Of a stretch of DNA of 64,000 nucleotides, positions 54,601-63,960 are shown in pieces (position 1 is the first letter of the stretch; every line of letters begins with the position of its first letter). Under the pieces are notes generated by a model. That model did not search any database and had not been told where the DNA came from. It saw only the letters and a program-made list of their open reading frames with translations. The stretch comes from Pempheris klunzingeri. Its lineage: Eukaryota > Chordata > Actinopteri > Acropomatiformes > Pempheridae. Location: contig NC_092013.1 in assembly GCF_042242105.1 (NCBI RefSeq), positions 10,041,618 to 10,105,617 on the forward strand, read 5' to 3'. The position numbers and the translations under genes are program-made.

Positions 54601-57600
54601 GGTTCTTGACCTACCGGTCATTTCAAACAGAAATTGTGTAAAATTAGGGCCCACGTTTAAAAATACCAGCTATCCTTTCAAGGTATATTCAGTTTACGTC
54701 AACATTTTACTTATCTAGAGGCCAAAGATCTACAGCAACATACGATAATGATATCAGTGCATCACTATTTAAGTAAATAGTTTGATAAAACTAAGAAAAA
54801 ATATCCTGGTGTAAAGAGAGTCAAAAATTGGAATAGCCATTTAATTTTGATGTATATGAGTTAATGAATGGTCTCAAAAGTTGAAACAGTGGAAAAGATG
54901 AGAAGACTGACTGTTAAATTAGCCTTTAAGCTTATCAAAATATTTCCTCTTGTATGTCAGACTTTCTGTCGCTGCTTTCTAATGCTCTCCTTTTGACTCA
55001 TCTATCTTTCCTCACCTCCAGGCATGACATGCCCCACATCTTGTACAGTCAGGGCGGAGTTCTTGTCCTCGGTGTTGACCCTGATGACACCATGGCTCAG
55101 GCCGCCCATGGAGAGAATGGCACGGGCAGGGAGGGGTGCACCAGGGACACCCGGTCTACACAGGAGAGACTTTTATCAACACATGAACATTTCCATCCAT
55201 CCCATCTGGTCTAACTGTTAGCCATCTGCCCACCCATCCGTGTACACCACCACATGCAAAAGAGTACATCTTTATCCACCCTGCTGGATCAGCGTAAAGG
55301 AAAATCATCACGTGGTCTTCCATGAGCCTTAAATTGAAATAGAGGGTGTGAGGGTCGGAAGAATGGGAGGTAGGTGGGACTAAAGACGTGCAGGGAAGAA
55401 GGTGTTTCTATCTTCTTTTGTGTTCATCTTTTTCACTTTGTATAATGCTCAATCAACAAAAAGTAGAAATAAGGGTCATACCTGCGTATAGCTACGGTCA
55501 TGGCCTCAGGGGAGGTGGCACAGGGACAGATCACCTCAGGTTTCAGCCCGTGGGACTGAAACACATTCAGGAAGGCATCACAGGAGGACACCGACCCTGG
55601 ACGGAAAGAGACCGGAGGAACAAATTACATCTAATTTGTGTCGTTTGCAAAGACGTAGTTTTACAAAGCTGGGGGTCATGAAGTACTCACAGGGGTTAGC
55701 ACCATCAGCAACAATCAGCATCCGTAATGAAGCCAGGCTGGTGTCTCTCTGGTCCCGATGAGCCATCATGGCCCAGTGTAGGTCACGGCACTTCACCAAA
55801 GCTAGACGAGCTGCATGAGAATATGAGTGACATGTCAATGTTATACGTTGTTAAATCCTTTTCTGTGGAATAACTTAGGCTGAGAGAGAAGAGTAATTTA
55901 CCTTTGTGGATGTGGACCCTCTGCACCCAGGAGAGAGGACAAGCCTTCATTACTGCATATGGGACGCTGATAGTGTGTATCCTGTTCATCACAGCCTGGC
56001 AACACAACAAAACCATATATTATTTACTTTTTCCCATCATGGTAACAACCCCAAATTGTGACATTATGTTTTTAGATTCTTAAAAAGATGCAGCAGGTTC
56101 AAACAGATTCTGAAAGTTTGTTTCCTTGATAGTTAAAAGCTAAATGCTGTAACTTGCTGATAAATTCAATAACATTATGTGGGTGGGATTAACATAAAAA
56201 CATCTCTTTTCAGCCCAGCAAATAAAAAAATAAAAAAAACAAAGACTAAAAAAGAAATCACCCAAAACTCACAATTAAGAGAAAAGCAAGCTTAGCAGGA
56301 TAACATGATCTGTCTGTATAGTAAGAATAAAGCAAAAAAGATGGAGTGGAAATAAAAGACATGAAAACAGCACTAATGCAGAAAAAAAGCTCTGTATTAA
56401 GTACCAATAAACCATGGGACTTTTCATCTGTCCATTATGGAATCCATGAGACACTAAAATCCCTCTTTTCTGTTCTGTTCTGGTGCATAATCTAAAATCA
56501 CTTTGAAAGCATCATCAGGGATCGCCACAGCAAAGAGCCTATTGTAGACACATGATGTGGATGACTAATGATATCCTTTGTTAAGCTTGAATGTGTGGCA
56601 TTTAATCACATGCAAACACAGCCATGCTTACGTTCACACAGACTTACCGTGAGAACTCCATGCCACAGGCCCATGTCCTTTTTAAAGTCCAGGACATTCA
56701 CTAAAGTTTCCCCTTAAAGTGAAGAAAAGACAAAAGTGACTTAAGACATAAAGCAGCTGTGTTGACGAGGAAACCTTCATATGACAGACAATAAGAACTG
56801 GTCTTTACTCACCCTCACAGTAGTTGCAGGCCTGGGTCAGTGCCTGGCAGTGGGTCAGCATGGCTACTTTAGAGACAGCCACACCCACCACTGTGCCCTC
56901 TTTACTCGCCTTGTACTACACAGAGAGGAAACACTTGTGAATACTTGTGCAAACCACAACATACTTGTCTTTTCAAAACACACCAGGACGCAGGAATGGT
57001 CAGGTTTTAATATTCCAAAATTAAAGGTCCCATAGTGTGCTCATTTTAAAGTCCAAACTTGTGTTTGGAGGTCCTACTTGAAAAGGTTTACATGGTTTAA
57101 AGGGGTCATATTATGCAAAATGCACTGTCTTTCTAACATACACGTGTGTCCACGGTGTGTCTAGGCTTCAAGAGACAGGAGCTAAAACGGAGTGATCAGA
57201 GAAAATTACAGCATGTAAACATGTTCTAGTAGGATCCCTAAATACAAGAACACAAAACTGAGAACAGGGAACTGGAAATGAGCAGAATATGTCTCCTTTA
57301 ATGTTCAATAAACATATTTTTCTCTTAGCAGACATGGCTTCTGCAGCTGTTTTCAGTCTCTGTCTGAACGCTCCGTTTTAGAGGAACAGAACAATCTGCA
57401 ACCTACTTCTCTCGCCTTCGACATCCTCTTGTTACTGCCAGCTGGCATTAGTGAGGAAAAAACAATGGTGGACAGATAGGTCGGTTCAGGAAAAGTCACT
57501 TTACTGAGGTGCTGGAGGAGGTCACGTGATCAACAGATCCCCTTATGACATCATAAAGGGAGCCAAATCTAAATGGCGTGTTTTCACATCCATTTACTGA

Positions 57601-60600
57601 AAGATGGAGCAGGAGAAAAAGTGAGAGGATGGTCTTTTCTCAGAGTTGGCAGTGCCTAGGCACACCAGGGACTCGTGTTTATGTTGAAAAGACATTAAAA
57701 AGTGCATTTTGCATAAAATGGGACCTTTGAAATTTTGTTTGTTATTGTGTTCCAATTGTGTGCCTGACAACTGCCAGATGACACACCAGTAAGCAGCTCC
57801 GTTACCTCTATATATGCAGGGTCAGTGTTGGCTGTGGGGATGTGAGGCTGCCAGTCTTTGGAAGGCTTGGTCAGGTATTTTGAGTCTGTCACCACCCACT
57901 TTAGTCGAGGCCAGCCTATCAGAGTGAAGCATCAGTGACAGTTTAGTAAAATCAGGGTGACTTACATTATACCAAAGAATGTAAAAGGGGATTCATTTCA
58001 AAATGAGTGTTGAAACTCGTCATCACTTCTTCATTAAAACTCAGAGTACACTGTACGCTACCTGCATCACAATTTGTGCACAAACAGTCAGAAGGTGACC
58101 CGAGATTTAGTCATTATATCTTTGACTTTCAGCGATATTTCATAGATGAGTAAGCTATTGTTTATCAAGACAAATTTAAAGTTTAATTATCTGAGTAAAG
58201 TTCAGTTATATTAGAAAGAACTTAGTGACCTTTAAACTGCAGGATTTCCCCAGTGGGTGTCTTCGGTAAACCCTTCAGACAGATCTCGCTGGTCAGAGCC
58301 AGACCGACACTACAGCTACCAAGCAGAAACCCCACCTGGCTGATACCTGCATCCTGCAAACACCACACACACAAAAACACAAAACCACATTCATAGTTAG
58401 CAAGAAAGAATATTTCTGTACTCACAAAATGCCCGTGTTCCTCTGAGGGTTTTCTTACCTTGCGAGATAGAGGTACTTCAATAGGTACAGGTATAACTTC
58501 AGCCAGCAGACAGCCGTAGAAGGCCACCCAGAACATCCCAGGGTCACTGTTGGGATACACCAGCGCCACCTAACAAGACATCAAACCTTATATTCTGGAC
58601 TGTTTTACATTATAAAGAAGAAAAATGTCTTTATGGCCCTAAACACTGGTGGAAAAATGGTAAATTACAGCCACACTAGCAGCTCTGTAAGGCTGCACCT
58701 AGAGGGGCTTTGAGGTAAATGGTAACGTGCACAATGACAATGCTAACATGTTTCGTGGGAATATTACCATGTTCATTATCTTTGTATAATAGCATGCTAA
58801 CATTTGATAGTTAGCATTAAACACAGAGTCCAGCTGAGGCTGATGGGAATGTTGTTAGTTTTGCTGGTATTTGGTCACAAACCAAAGTACAAAACAAACT
58901 GACTTTTTTACCTTCTGATGGCCATAAATAAAAAGTCACTAAAGTCTTTAAGATACATCTTCCATGAACCACGAATGTCTCTGCAATATTTAATGACAAT
59001 TTATCTGATAGTTAAACCAATGAACTGACCGTCAAACAGACCATATTCCTGTCTCGACTTGACTAAAAATAAAGTATTACTTTGCTTTGTTTCTCCTTAT
59101 AGTGAAATTAGTTTTGATTTCTGCCTTTTACAGATAATTCAAAGGTTTTCAGCTGCTATGTGTTCAGTGCATTGCACAATGGATCACCAACACATAGGTT
59201 TGAACTTAAGGCACCTTCTTGCTGCCAATCCTGCACAACGTTGTGCTCCTCCGGACTAAATTAATTCGTCAGGATGACTCCACCAGTTTAACACATTTGT
59301 CATGTGTGAGTGTTGCTCTGTCCACTCTCCCACCTTGTCTCCAGGTTTGAGGATTTGCTCGTTCTTGGTGCCCAGCTTGTTGAGGAGGGTGTACGCCAGC
59401 TTCACGCTGCGACTCCACAGCTTCCCTAACAGACAGAAGGCAGATCAGGGAGGAGGGAGTTAGGAAGCGTGGGTTATGTTTCTTTCCACTGCCAAAAAAA
59501 TTTCACGTCACAGAGTTCACAAAACGTTCTATTACCTAGATGAATTCTTGAGCTCCTGACATGATCTCAACACAACATAAACCTTTCCCTCCCAGCAGCT
59601 GTATGTCACTGCTACTGATTTGACACAGTAAACGTCCCTCAAGGCTTGACAGTCTTGCGTCTCACCATATGTCAGGGTGTACAGCGGCTTCCCCGTGATG
59701 TCAAGAGCAGTGAGAGCGGGGCTCTTCCCCTGAGTGGCCCCCCAACGGGCTAACGCTGCCTGCAGGGCCGGGGGCCAGTTACTGACCACTCCCAAAGGCT
59801 CTCCTTTCACGGGGATGATCTGACGGCCCTCCGGCTTCGGTGTGTTGGGGTCCGGCTGGGGCACTGTATGACAGAGACAACAGAACACTTTTAGTTAATG
59901 AGATTCATTAAGAGTTTCCCGTGTCCTATCTAATCTGTCGTCTTCTTCTACTATTTTAAGTGCCTAAATATACATAAAAAGTCTTCAAATTACAACACAC
60001 TCATGTTGTGCAGATAAACATTGCTTAAACACAAAGAATGATATTCAACACTAAAAAATACATTTTAAATACTAACTTGTAACCACTTTCTCATGACAAG
60101 CCCTTAATTAGTTTCAACTGATTATTATTGATGGTTAATAAGTCATTTTGCTTCATAGATCAGTTATAAGCTATTGATAAGAACACGTTTTAGGTAGCCA
60201 GCCTGTGACAAGTGCCTTTAAATGGTTGGGTTTTCTTCATGTATTAACAATAATAACAGAAAGAAATTCCTGAATATTTATTGACGACTTACTTAATCAT
60301 AGCTGCATTGTTACTAGATCGGAATCAAACCCTGGCAAAATGTATGTTTCACAATTACTAATGGCGTATAACTGATCTATAAAACATTAGTGACTGATAA
60401 AACCACTGCAATTTACAAACACATATAAATGGTGACTTATTGGTGGTATCCATCCAATGTATGTTTTACACATCGAGAAAACTCTGCGCCATTAAATCGA
60501 ACAAAAAAAATTTTTTTTGAAAAATTCTGAATGACTTCAGTGCCGTGACAAAAAAGCATCTTTCATTCAAACATTTCAAAATAAATTAAATGCTGGAGCA

Positions 60601-62826
60601 AACTAATATAAGATATGATATTCCTTTATTGTATGTGATGTGTTACAGGGGTGGTTGAGGGTCATGAGGCTGCGTACCTTCTACGATCTCCTCTGAGTCG
60701 TCGGTGAAGAACTCGCTGAGCGGGGGCCTCTTGGGCCTCTTCAGGGTGTTGAGCAGCTGCTGGATCTTGGTGGACACTCTGCTGCTTACAGGAACTCCTA
60801 CGAGCAGGATGAAGGTGGGGGGTGGGGGGTTGGCGGCAGGACAAACACACAGTCACACACACTGTGGCTCGTACACACAGTGACAAACCGCTACATGTTT
60901 AAACTTCTTACCATCTCACAGTGTGCTGCTCTTCATCCCCCAACACAAGAGACTGTATTATGTTTTAGGTTGGATTTGAATTGATTGTAATGTCTTTTGG
61001 GGATGAAAAGCAGCATACGTAGGTGGCGACGACACGAGGAAAACACGGTGAGAACTGGGGTAAAGGTTGTTCTTTTTGGTTTGGGATCACACGTGAGGAT
61101 TCATTCTGTGCGTGGAAGTTTTCTTGTTGCATTTATTTCTCTGTTCAATCGTTGCAAACAGGAGGGAGAGTAAGGGTGCAACAGCAGACACAGACGGCTA
61201 GGGACATCAAACATTAAGGAGTTTCCTTACTCTGGATATTACCTCTTCCTATCAGCCAGTCAAATAAAAATGTGACAGGGTAGAGAAAGATCATGAAGAC
61301 AAAGAAAGCAGTAAAGTCTGATTAATTATATGTCATGGCTGGAAGTCAAGACGTATTTGAAGAGAGAAGAGATTTGCGAATGGAGTCAGACAGAGGCTCC
61401 TGCAGAGAGTCATTAACAAATAAAAATACCGTCCGCAGTCTCCATCATGCTCGAGCGGCTCTGCCCACGACTCATCCCTCTAACCACGGCGTTGGAGGGC
61501 AGGTCCACCCGCGGGCCTCTGGATGGAGGAGCCACAGCTGTCACATCTGGAGGGGGAGCGCTGTTCTCTGAGGGGGCTGCAGGTGAAGCAAGTGAGGGCA
61601 ATTTGAACAAATACTAGGGTATGTGAGAGTAGGTTTAGTAATATGCTTACATATGTTTGTTTTTATGATTTTGAGCAAGCTAGAGACACTATTTTTTTTA
61701 TTTTATTTAGCCTTTAGTTTATCAGATTTATTTGTGAGATCAATAATCTCTTTTACAAAGGAGACCTGGCAAAGCTAGCAGCAACACATTGCTGCTATAT
61801 TTTAAGATATGTTAACTTTAGTATATTTATCCTGTGTCACGCTTCAGTTCCATATATAGCATCTGGTTTGTGATTCATGCTAATTGTATCGTACTAGCTG
61901 TATGATTAATACTACTATTTTTTGCCTTTGCCCATCAACTTCCCATACTCTGTTGAATATGTCTTGTTTTGACCCACCATTAAGATAATAAATCTATTCC
62001 TACATGTATATAACCTAATGAAACACTGTGTCATTAATTGTTTACACACCAGTAACGAATGTGTCATTGGACATGTTATAATTAATACTTTATTAACTAA
62101 AATCGCACCAAGAAGCACCAGAAAATGTTTGTATTCCCTGTAATAATCAGTTAATTTTGGCCAAACCTAATAAACCTAATGACAGTGGTGGTGTCTGTGG
62201 ATGCTTTACACCAGTCAAAAAACAGCCGAGCGCCTCACCAATGCGACTGTGAGCCAGCATGTCCGTCACAGCTGCAGTGGCGGGCTGCTCCTGCGGCTGG
62301 TACTGAGGCTGGTACTGAGGCTGGTACTGCGGTTGGTACTGAGGCTGATACAGAGGTTGGTACTGCGGCTTGTACTGGGGCTGAGGCTGAGGCTGAGGCT
62401 GAGGATGGGGCTGAGGGTGGGGCTTAGGATGGCTCTGAGGCTGCGGTTTGGCCTCTCCGTGGGACAAGGTGGAGGAGGCCGAGGACGAGGTGGAGGAGCC
62501 CTGGACGGTGCGGTTGATCCAGGAGTCTGGGCTCTGCAGGTTGGGGTTGACCAGAGGCGGAGCAGCGACCATAGACGACTGCCTGCGCACAGACGTCTCA
62601 TCCTCAGAGCCTGATGAGGAGTCTGAGCGAGAGAGAACAAAGTGTGAATTATCCAGCACTGTGTCCTCCTGCTGCAGGACTGTCCTTCTTCCTGTCCTAC
62701 CTGGTGGTGTGCGGGTTTCGATGGGAGACTGTACATATGTGGAGCGTCGTTTGGTCGGCATGGGGAGTGCCATCTTCTCCTCTTTATGTTTAGCCAGGGC
62801 AGCTTGTACTGCCTCAGAATGGATAT
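45366..62826 (-). CDS. dip2b: Disco-interacting protein 2 homolog B, all but the first exons (35 coding exons)
   Basis: Large protein with two adenylate-forming (acyl-CoA synthetase-like) domains, linked to fatty-acyl metabolism and to neuronal and axonal development. The 35 exons, listed separately, all have GT-AG borders and compatible phases; they total 4592 nt, or 1529 codons plus stop (human DIP2B is about 1576 residues). Order: Ser-rich linker with a Pro/Gln repeat (62239-62826), first adenylation domain (about 59863-52874), linker (PCNILMCPHTCVTNLPKPRQ, 52458-52659), second adenylation domain (about 50598-45366), ending DQLDPIYVAYNM, the family C-terminus. A3-like motifs (SKEGTVVGV; STTGMLTGVK) and A8-like motifs (SGRRHNADD; RGLRYHPID) are visible. 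The N-terminal DMAP1-binding domain lies right of the window. Linkage to atf1 supports DIP2B rather than DIP2A or DIP2C. Confidence 0.95.
46167..46290 (-). CDS. dip2b: dip2b exon (A8-like motif of domain 2)
   Basis: 124 nt, RHDALFVVGSLDETLELRGL then RYHPIDIETSVSRAHRSIAE; acceptor gctcag, donor gtgaca. Confidence 0.95.
46484..46658 (-). CDS. dip2b: dip2b exon
   Basis: 175 nt, IWVNSPHSASGYYTIYGEES to TELLDASG; acceptor tctcag, donor gtaaga. Confidence 0.95.
46784..46858 (-). CDS. dip2b: dip2b exon
   Basis: 75 nt, ILPGVRVIIVNPETRGPLGD to SHLGE; acceptor ctacag, donor gtgagg. Confidence 0.95.
46962..47019 (-). CDS. dip2b: dip2b exon
   Basis: 58 nt, VRLVERGAPQSLPLMESGK; acceptor ttgcag, donor gtgaga. 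Confidence 0.95.
47282..47343 (-). CDS. dip2b: dip2b exon
   Basis: 62 nt, GTTGPDPCTVYVDMKSLRHD; acceptor ttacag, donor gtaaaa. Confidence 0.95.
47445..47615 (-). CDS. dip2b: dip2b exon
   Basis: 171 nt, ARGVNLSCVRSCVVIAEERP to VNLAICLQ; acceptor tctcag, donor gtacac. Confidence 0.95.
47710..47878 (-). CDS. dip2b: dip2b exon
   Basis: 169 nt, VYSGHQSILIPPFELESCLS to LGTQTELLK; acceptor ctttag, donor gtgaag. Confidence 0.95.
47980..48110 (-). CDS. dip2b: dip2b exon
   Basis: 131 nt, ISHAAISALCRSIKLQCELY to FVLWCLA; acceptor tcgtag, donor gtacag. Confidence 0.95.
48820..48929 (-). CDS. dip2b: dip2b exon (A3-like motif of domain 2)
   Basis: 110 nt, DLPRRRPPQIYKPPTAEMIA then YLDFSVSTTGMLTGVK; acceptor tttgcag, donor gtgaga. 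Confidence 0.95.
49447..49558 (-). CDS. dip2b: dip2b exon
   Basis: 112 nt, VSKAACILTTQNLMRTLRSK to WPTIIDT; acceptor taacag, donor gtaaga. Confidence 0.95.
50054..50175 (-). CDS. dip2b: dip2b exon
   Basis: 122 nt, IDLIAAFYGCLYAGCVPVNV to TVRMIID; acceptor ctgtcag, donor gtaagt. Confidence 0.95.
50283..50406 (-). CDS. dip2b: dip2b exon
   Basis: 124 nt, GVAVGTATCVQLHKRAEKIA to VVLLYPP; acceptor ccttcag, donor gtgggt. Confidence 0.95.
50518..50598 (-). CDS. dip2b: dip2b exon (start of adenylation domain 2)
   Basis: 81 nt, HQYLTEALHWRAQTDPDHVL to LLNAK; acceptor tttcag, donor gtacca. Confidence 0.95.
51416..51528 (-). CDS. dip2b: dip2b exon
   Basis: 113 nt, GVGPASVMVGNLVAGKRIAQ to DQDLVRK; donor gtaata. 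Two in-frame acceptors 9 nt apart (exon start 51528 or 51519) are possible; the outer one keeps the conserved GVGPA. Confidence 0.88.
52458..52659 (-). CDS. dip2b: dip2b exon (inter-domain linker)
   Basis: 202 nt, AIDSIHQVGLYCLALVPANT to PKPRQKQP; acceptor ctttag, donor gtaggt. Confidence 0.95.
52874..52988 (-). CDS. dip2b: dip2b exon (end of domain 1)
   Basis: 115 nt, IAVFSVTVFYDERVVIVAEQ to QWMSRVLQ; acceptor tgtcag, donor gtaaac. Confidence 0.95.
53226..53353 (-). CDS. dip2b: dip2b exon (A8-like motif of domain 1)
   Basis: 128 nt, GSLIFVVGKIEGLLMVSGRR then HNADDLVATALAVE to VYRG; acceptor tgtacag, donor gtgagt. Confidence 0.95.
53494..53574 (-). CDS. dip2b: dip2b exon
   Basis: 81 nt, VIPVNANGVPIGEIPFVRSG to GFVGP; acceptor gttcag, donor gtaagt. 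Confidence 0.95.
53696..53832 (-). CDS. dip2b: dip2b exon
   Basis: 137 nt, LMCIVKPDGPPQLCKTDEIG to VTKNTFE; acceptor ccccag, donor gtatga. Confidence 0.95.
54204..54438. mobile_element. Fold-back (MITE-like) element, copy 2, in dip2b intron
   Basis: Left arm gaaagccaccagactacatt then gacaaaaactgtaattttac; right arm is its reverse complement, ctcctgtgttctgtgagac then tttttgtcaatggagtctgg. About 235 bp, non-coding. Same family as 26953-27110. Confidence 0.8.
55016..55155 (-). CDS. dip2b: dip2b exon
   Basis: 140 nt, PGVPGAPLPARAILSMGGLS to DVGHVMPG; acceptor tgtgtag, donor gtgagg. Confidence 0.95.
55482..55596 (-). CDS. dip2b: dip2b exon
   Basis: 115 nt, SVSSCDAFLNVFQSHGLKPE to AMTVAIR; acceptor gtccag, donor gtatga. 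Confidence 0.95.
55691..55810 (-). CDS. dip2b: dip2b exon
   Basis: 120 nt, RLALVKCRDLHWAMMAHRDQ to LIVADGANP; acceptor catgcag, donor gtgagt. Confidence 0.95.
55902..55995 (-). CDS. dip2b: dip2b exon
   Basis: 94 nt, AVMNRIHTISVPYAVMKACP to RVHIHK; acceptor tgccag, donor gtaaat. Confidence 0.95.
56648..56712 (-). CDS. dip2b: dip2b exon
   Basis: 65 nt, ETLVNVLDFKKDMGLWHGVL; acceptor ctttaag, donor gtaagt. Confidence 0.95.
56813..56915 (-). CDS. dip2b: dip2b exon (A3-like motif of domain 1)
   Basis: 103 nt, YKASKEGTVVGVAVSKVAML to CNYCE; acceptor tgtgtag, donor gtgagt. SKEGTVVGV occupies the position of the phosphate-binding A3 motif, in a degenerate form typical of DIP2. Confidence 0.95.
57021..57730. 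repeat. Composite inverted-repeat fish elements in dip2b intron
   Basis: An outer pair of inverted arms (ggtcatattatgcaaaatgc at about 57105 and its counterpart gcattttgcataaaatggga at about 57704) encloses sequence of a second family (ggtcccatagtgtgctcatt at 57027; aacgctccgttttagaggaa at about 57368, with an inverted partner ctaaaacggagtgatc at about 57182). Both are patterns I associate with common teleost repeats. Exact nesting is uncertain. Confidence 0.65.
57806..57915 (-). CDS. dip2b: dip2b exon
   Basis: 110 nt, WPRLKWVVTDSKYLTKPSKD to DPAYIE; acceptor ctgatag, donor gtaacg. Confidence 0.95.
58230..58353 (-). CDS. dip2b: dip2b exon
   Basis: 124 nt, DAGISQVGFLLGSCSVGLAL to GEILQFK; acceptor tttgcag, donor gtcact. 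Confidence 0.95.
58459..58569 (-). CDS. dip2b: dip2b exon
   Basis: 111 nt, VALVYPNSDPGMFWVAFYGC to EVPLSRK; acceptor cttgttag, donor gtaaga. Confidence 0.95.
59334..59425 (-). CDS. dip2b: dip2b exon
   Basis: 92 nt, KLWSRSVKLAYTLLNKLGTK to LKPGDK; acceptor ctgttag, donor gtggga. Confidence 0.95.
59666..59863 (-). CDS. dip2b: dip2b exon (start of adenylation domain 1)
   Basis: 198 nt, PQPDPNTPKPEGRQIIPVKG to GKPLYTLTY; acceptor catacag, donor gtgaga. Confidence 0.95.
60678..60797 (-). CDS. dip2b: dip2b exon
   Basis: 120 nt, VPVSSRVSTKIQQLLNTLKR to DDSEEIVE; acceptor ctcgtag, donor gtacgc. Confidence 0.93.
61430..61576 (-). CDS. dip2b: dip2b exon
   Basis: 147 nt, PSENSAPPPDVTAVAPP to SRSSMMETAD; acceptor cctgcag, donor gtattt. 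Confidence 0.92.
62239..62622 (-). CDS. dip2b: dip2b exon with Ser-rich segment and Pro/Gln repeat
   Basis: 384 nt, SSSGSEDETSVRRQSS, SWINRTVQGSSTSSSASSTL, then a Pro/Gln/Tyr repeat built on PQPQ and YQPQ units, ending MLAHSRI. Acceptor cgctcag, donor gtgagg. Only 78 nt of intron separate it from the previous exon, and that intron is open in the same frame. Confidence 0.92.
62270..62420 (-). repeat. dip2b: In-frame Pro/Gln/Tyr coding repeat
   Basis: Imperfect 12-bp units (plus strand ctgaggctggta and variants) give tandem YQPQ, preceded by 6-bp units giving PQPQ. It is open in the dip2b frame and flanked by conserved sequence on both sides. Confidence 0.9.
62701..62826 (-). CDS. dip2b: dip2b exon (linker)
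   Basis: 126 nt, IHSEAVQAALAKHKEEKMAL to ETRTPP; acceptor caacgcag, donor gtagga. The first exon of the gene present in the window. Confidence 0.93.
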
Positions 62827-63040
62827 CTGCGTTGAGAGAAAACAATACAAACTCTGGATTAGAGATGGCACTTGATCCTAACAGCTTTGGATCTGATTCA
62901 AAGCAAGGACACAATAAAAGAAACAATGAAAACAGCTTTTCAAATTGACTCACAGATACAACACATAGTCATACTCCTTTTTTTTCCCTTACTGAGAGAT
63001 TTATTTTGCTGTCATCTTTAGTGGTTTCTGTAGTGGGATC

Positions 63041-63475
63041 ATAGAGTGTATATAACAAGTGGACGCAGCTTTCGGGTCTCTAAAGTAAAGCCAATGAAAG
63101 CCAATTTCTATTTCTAGCAGGCAGCTCTGAAAAGAAGTCAGACTATGAGGAAGTCTAGGAGAAAATAACCCTCTCACTCGAATTATTACCTCAGTAGACA
63201 TTTTCCTAATGAGTTCACTGTAACTGGAGTAAAACAGACTATACAGCAGAACATGCTTTAGGGCGGGACTATTTTGCGACTAACCAGTCAGAGGCGGTAG
63301 TCGTGGAATGACAGACATTTCTTACTCCAAAAATTTTGGATGGTTTCATGGTCCAAAAAAAGACCATGAAACCAAATGGTGACGCCTATAAAGTCAAACT
63401 CGAGGCTTCAAAATGGCGGTCCACAAACCAGTGGGTGACGACATGACGGCTTCATCCACCTCTTATATCAGAATC
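63041..63475 (-). mobile_element. Non-autonomous repeat with inverted termini, copy 2
   Basis: In minus-strand orientation it carries the landmarks of 23591-23981: actggtttgtggaccgccat, gaagcctcgagttt, ctactgaggtaataattcg and cattggctttactttagaga, ending tatatacactctatg. About 435 bp. Non-coding. Confidence 0.75.
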
Positions 63476-63479
63476 TGAA

Positions 63480-63960
63480 TCAGAATCTGAATTCTTTTAT
63501 TTGTCATTGAGCACGAAGCACAACGAAATTGAAATAAAAACAGCAGCTCTCATGGACAGTGCAAAAACAACAAAAAGGTGCAAAAAGACAGAATGTGCAA
63601 AGATGAAAGTAGTGCAAAAGAAATTAAATAGACTTTACAGTTCACAGGGGGGTAGGGGTATTTACATTGGAGGAATAAAGAAATATATACAAAAATATAC
63701 ATATATATATATATATAAATATAGGTGAAAGTAAAAAGTAAACATTCCTATTTCACAGTTTGGTTGTATTTTTTTAGTGTTGATTGTACTGTTCAGGGTT
63801 GGCTGTGTTGTTATTGTTCTTGTTCAGGGCAATGACAACTCTAGGGTAGAAACTGTTCTTTAGAACAATCTATGAGTGGGATTTTTCCTTCCTTTGTATA
63901 TTGGTTTGTTTAGTGACTTTAAAAACCTTTCCCTAATTGCTGCTTGAATAGTGCTTGTAT
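63480..63960. repeat. Decayed fish dispersed repeat
   Basis: tttatttgtcattgagcacg, cacaacgaaattgaaa, gacagtgcaaaaac and tagggtagaaactgttcttt are landmarks of a common teleost repeat. A plus-strand open frame at 63501-63728 is incidental. Confidence 0.55.
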
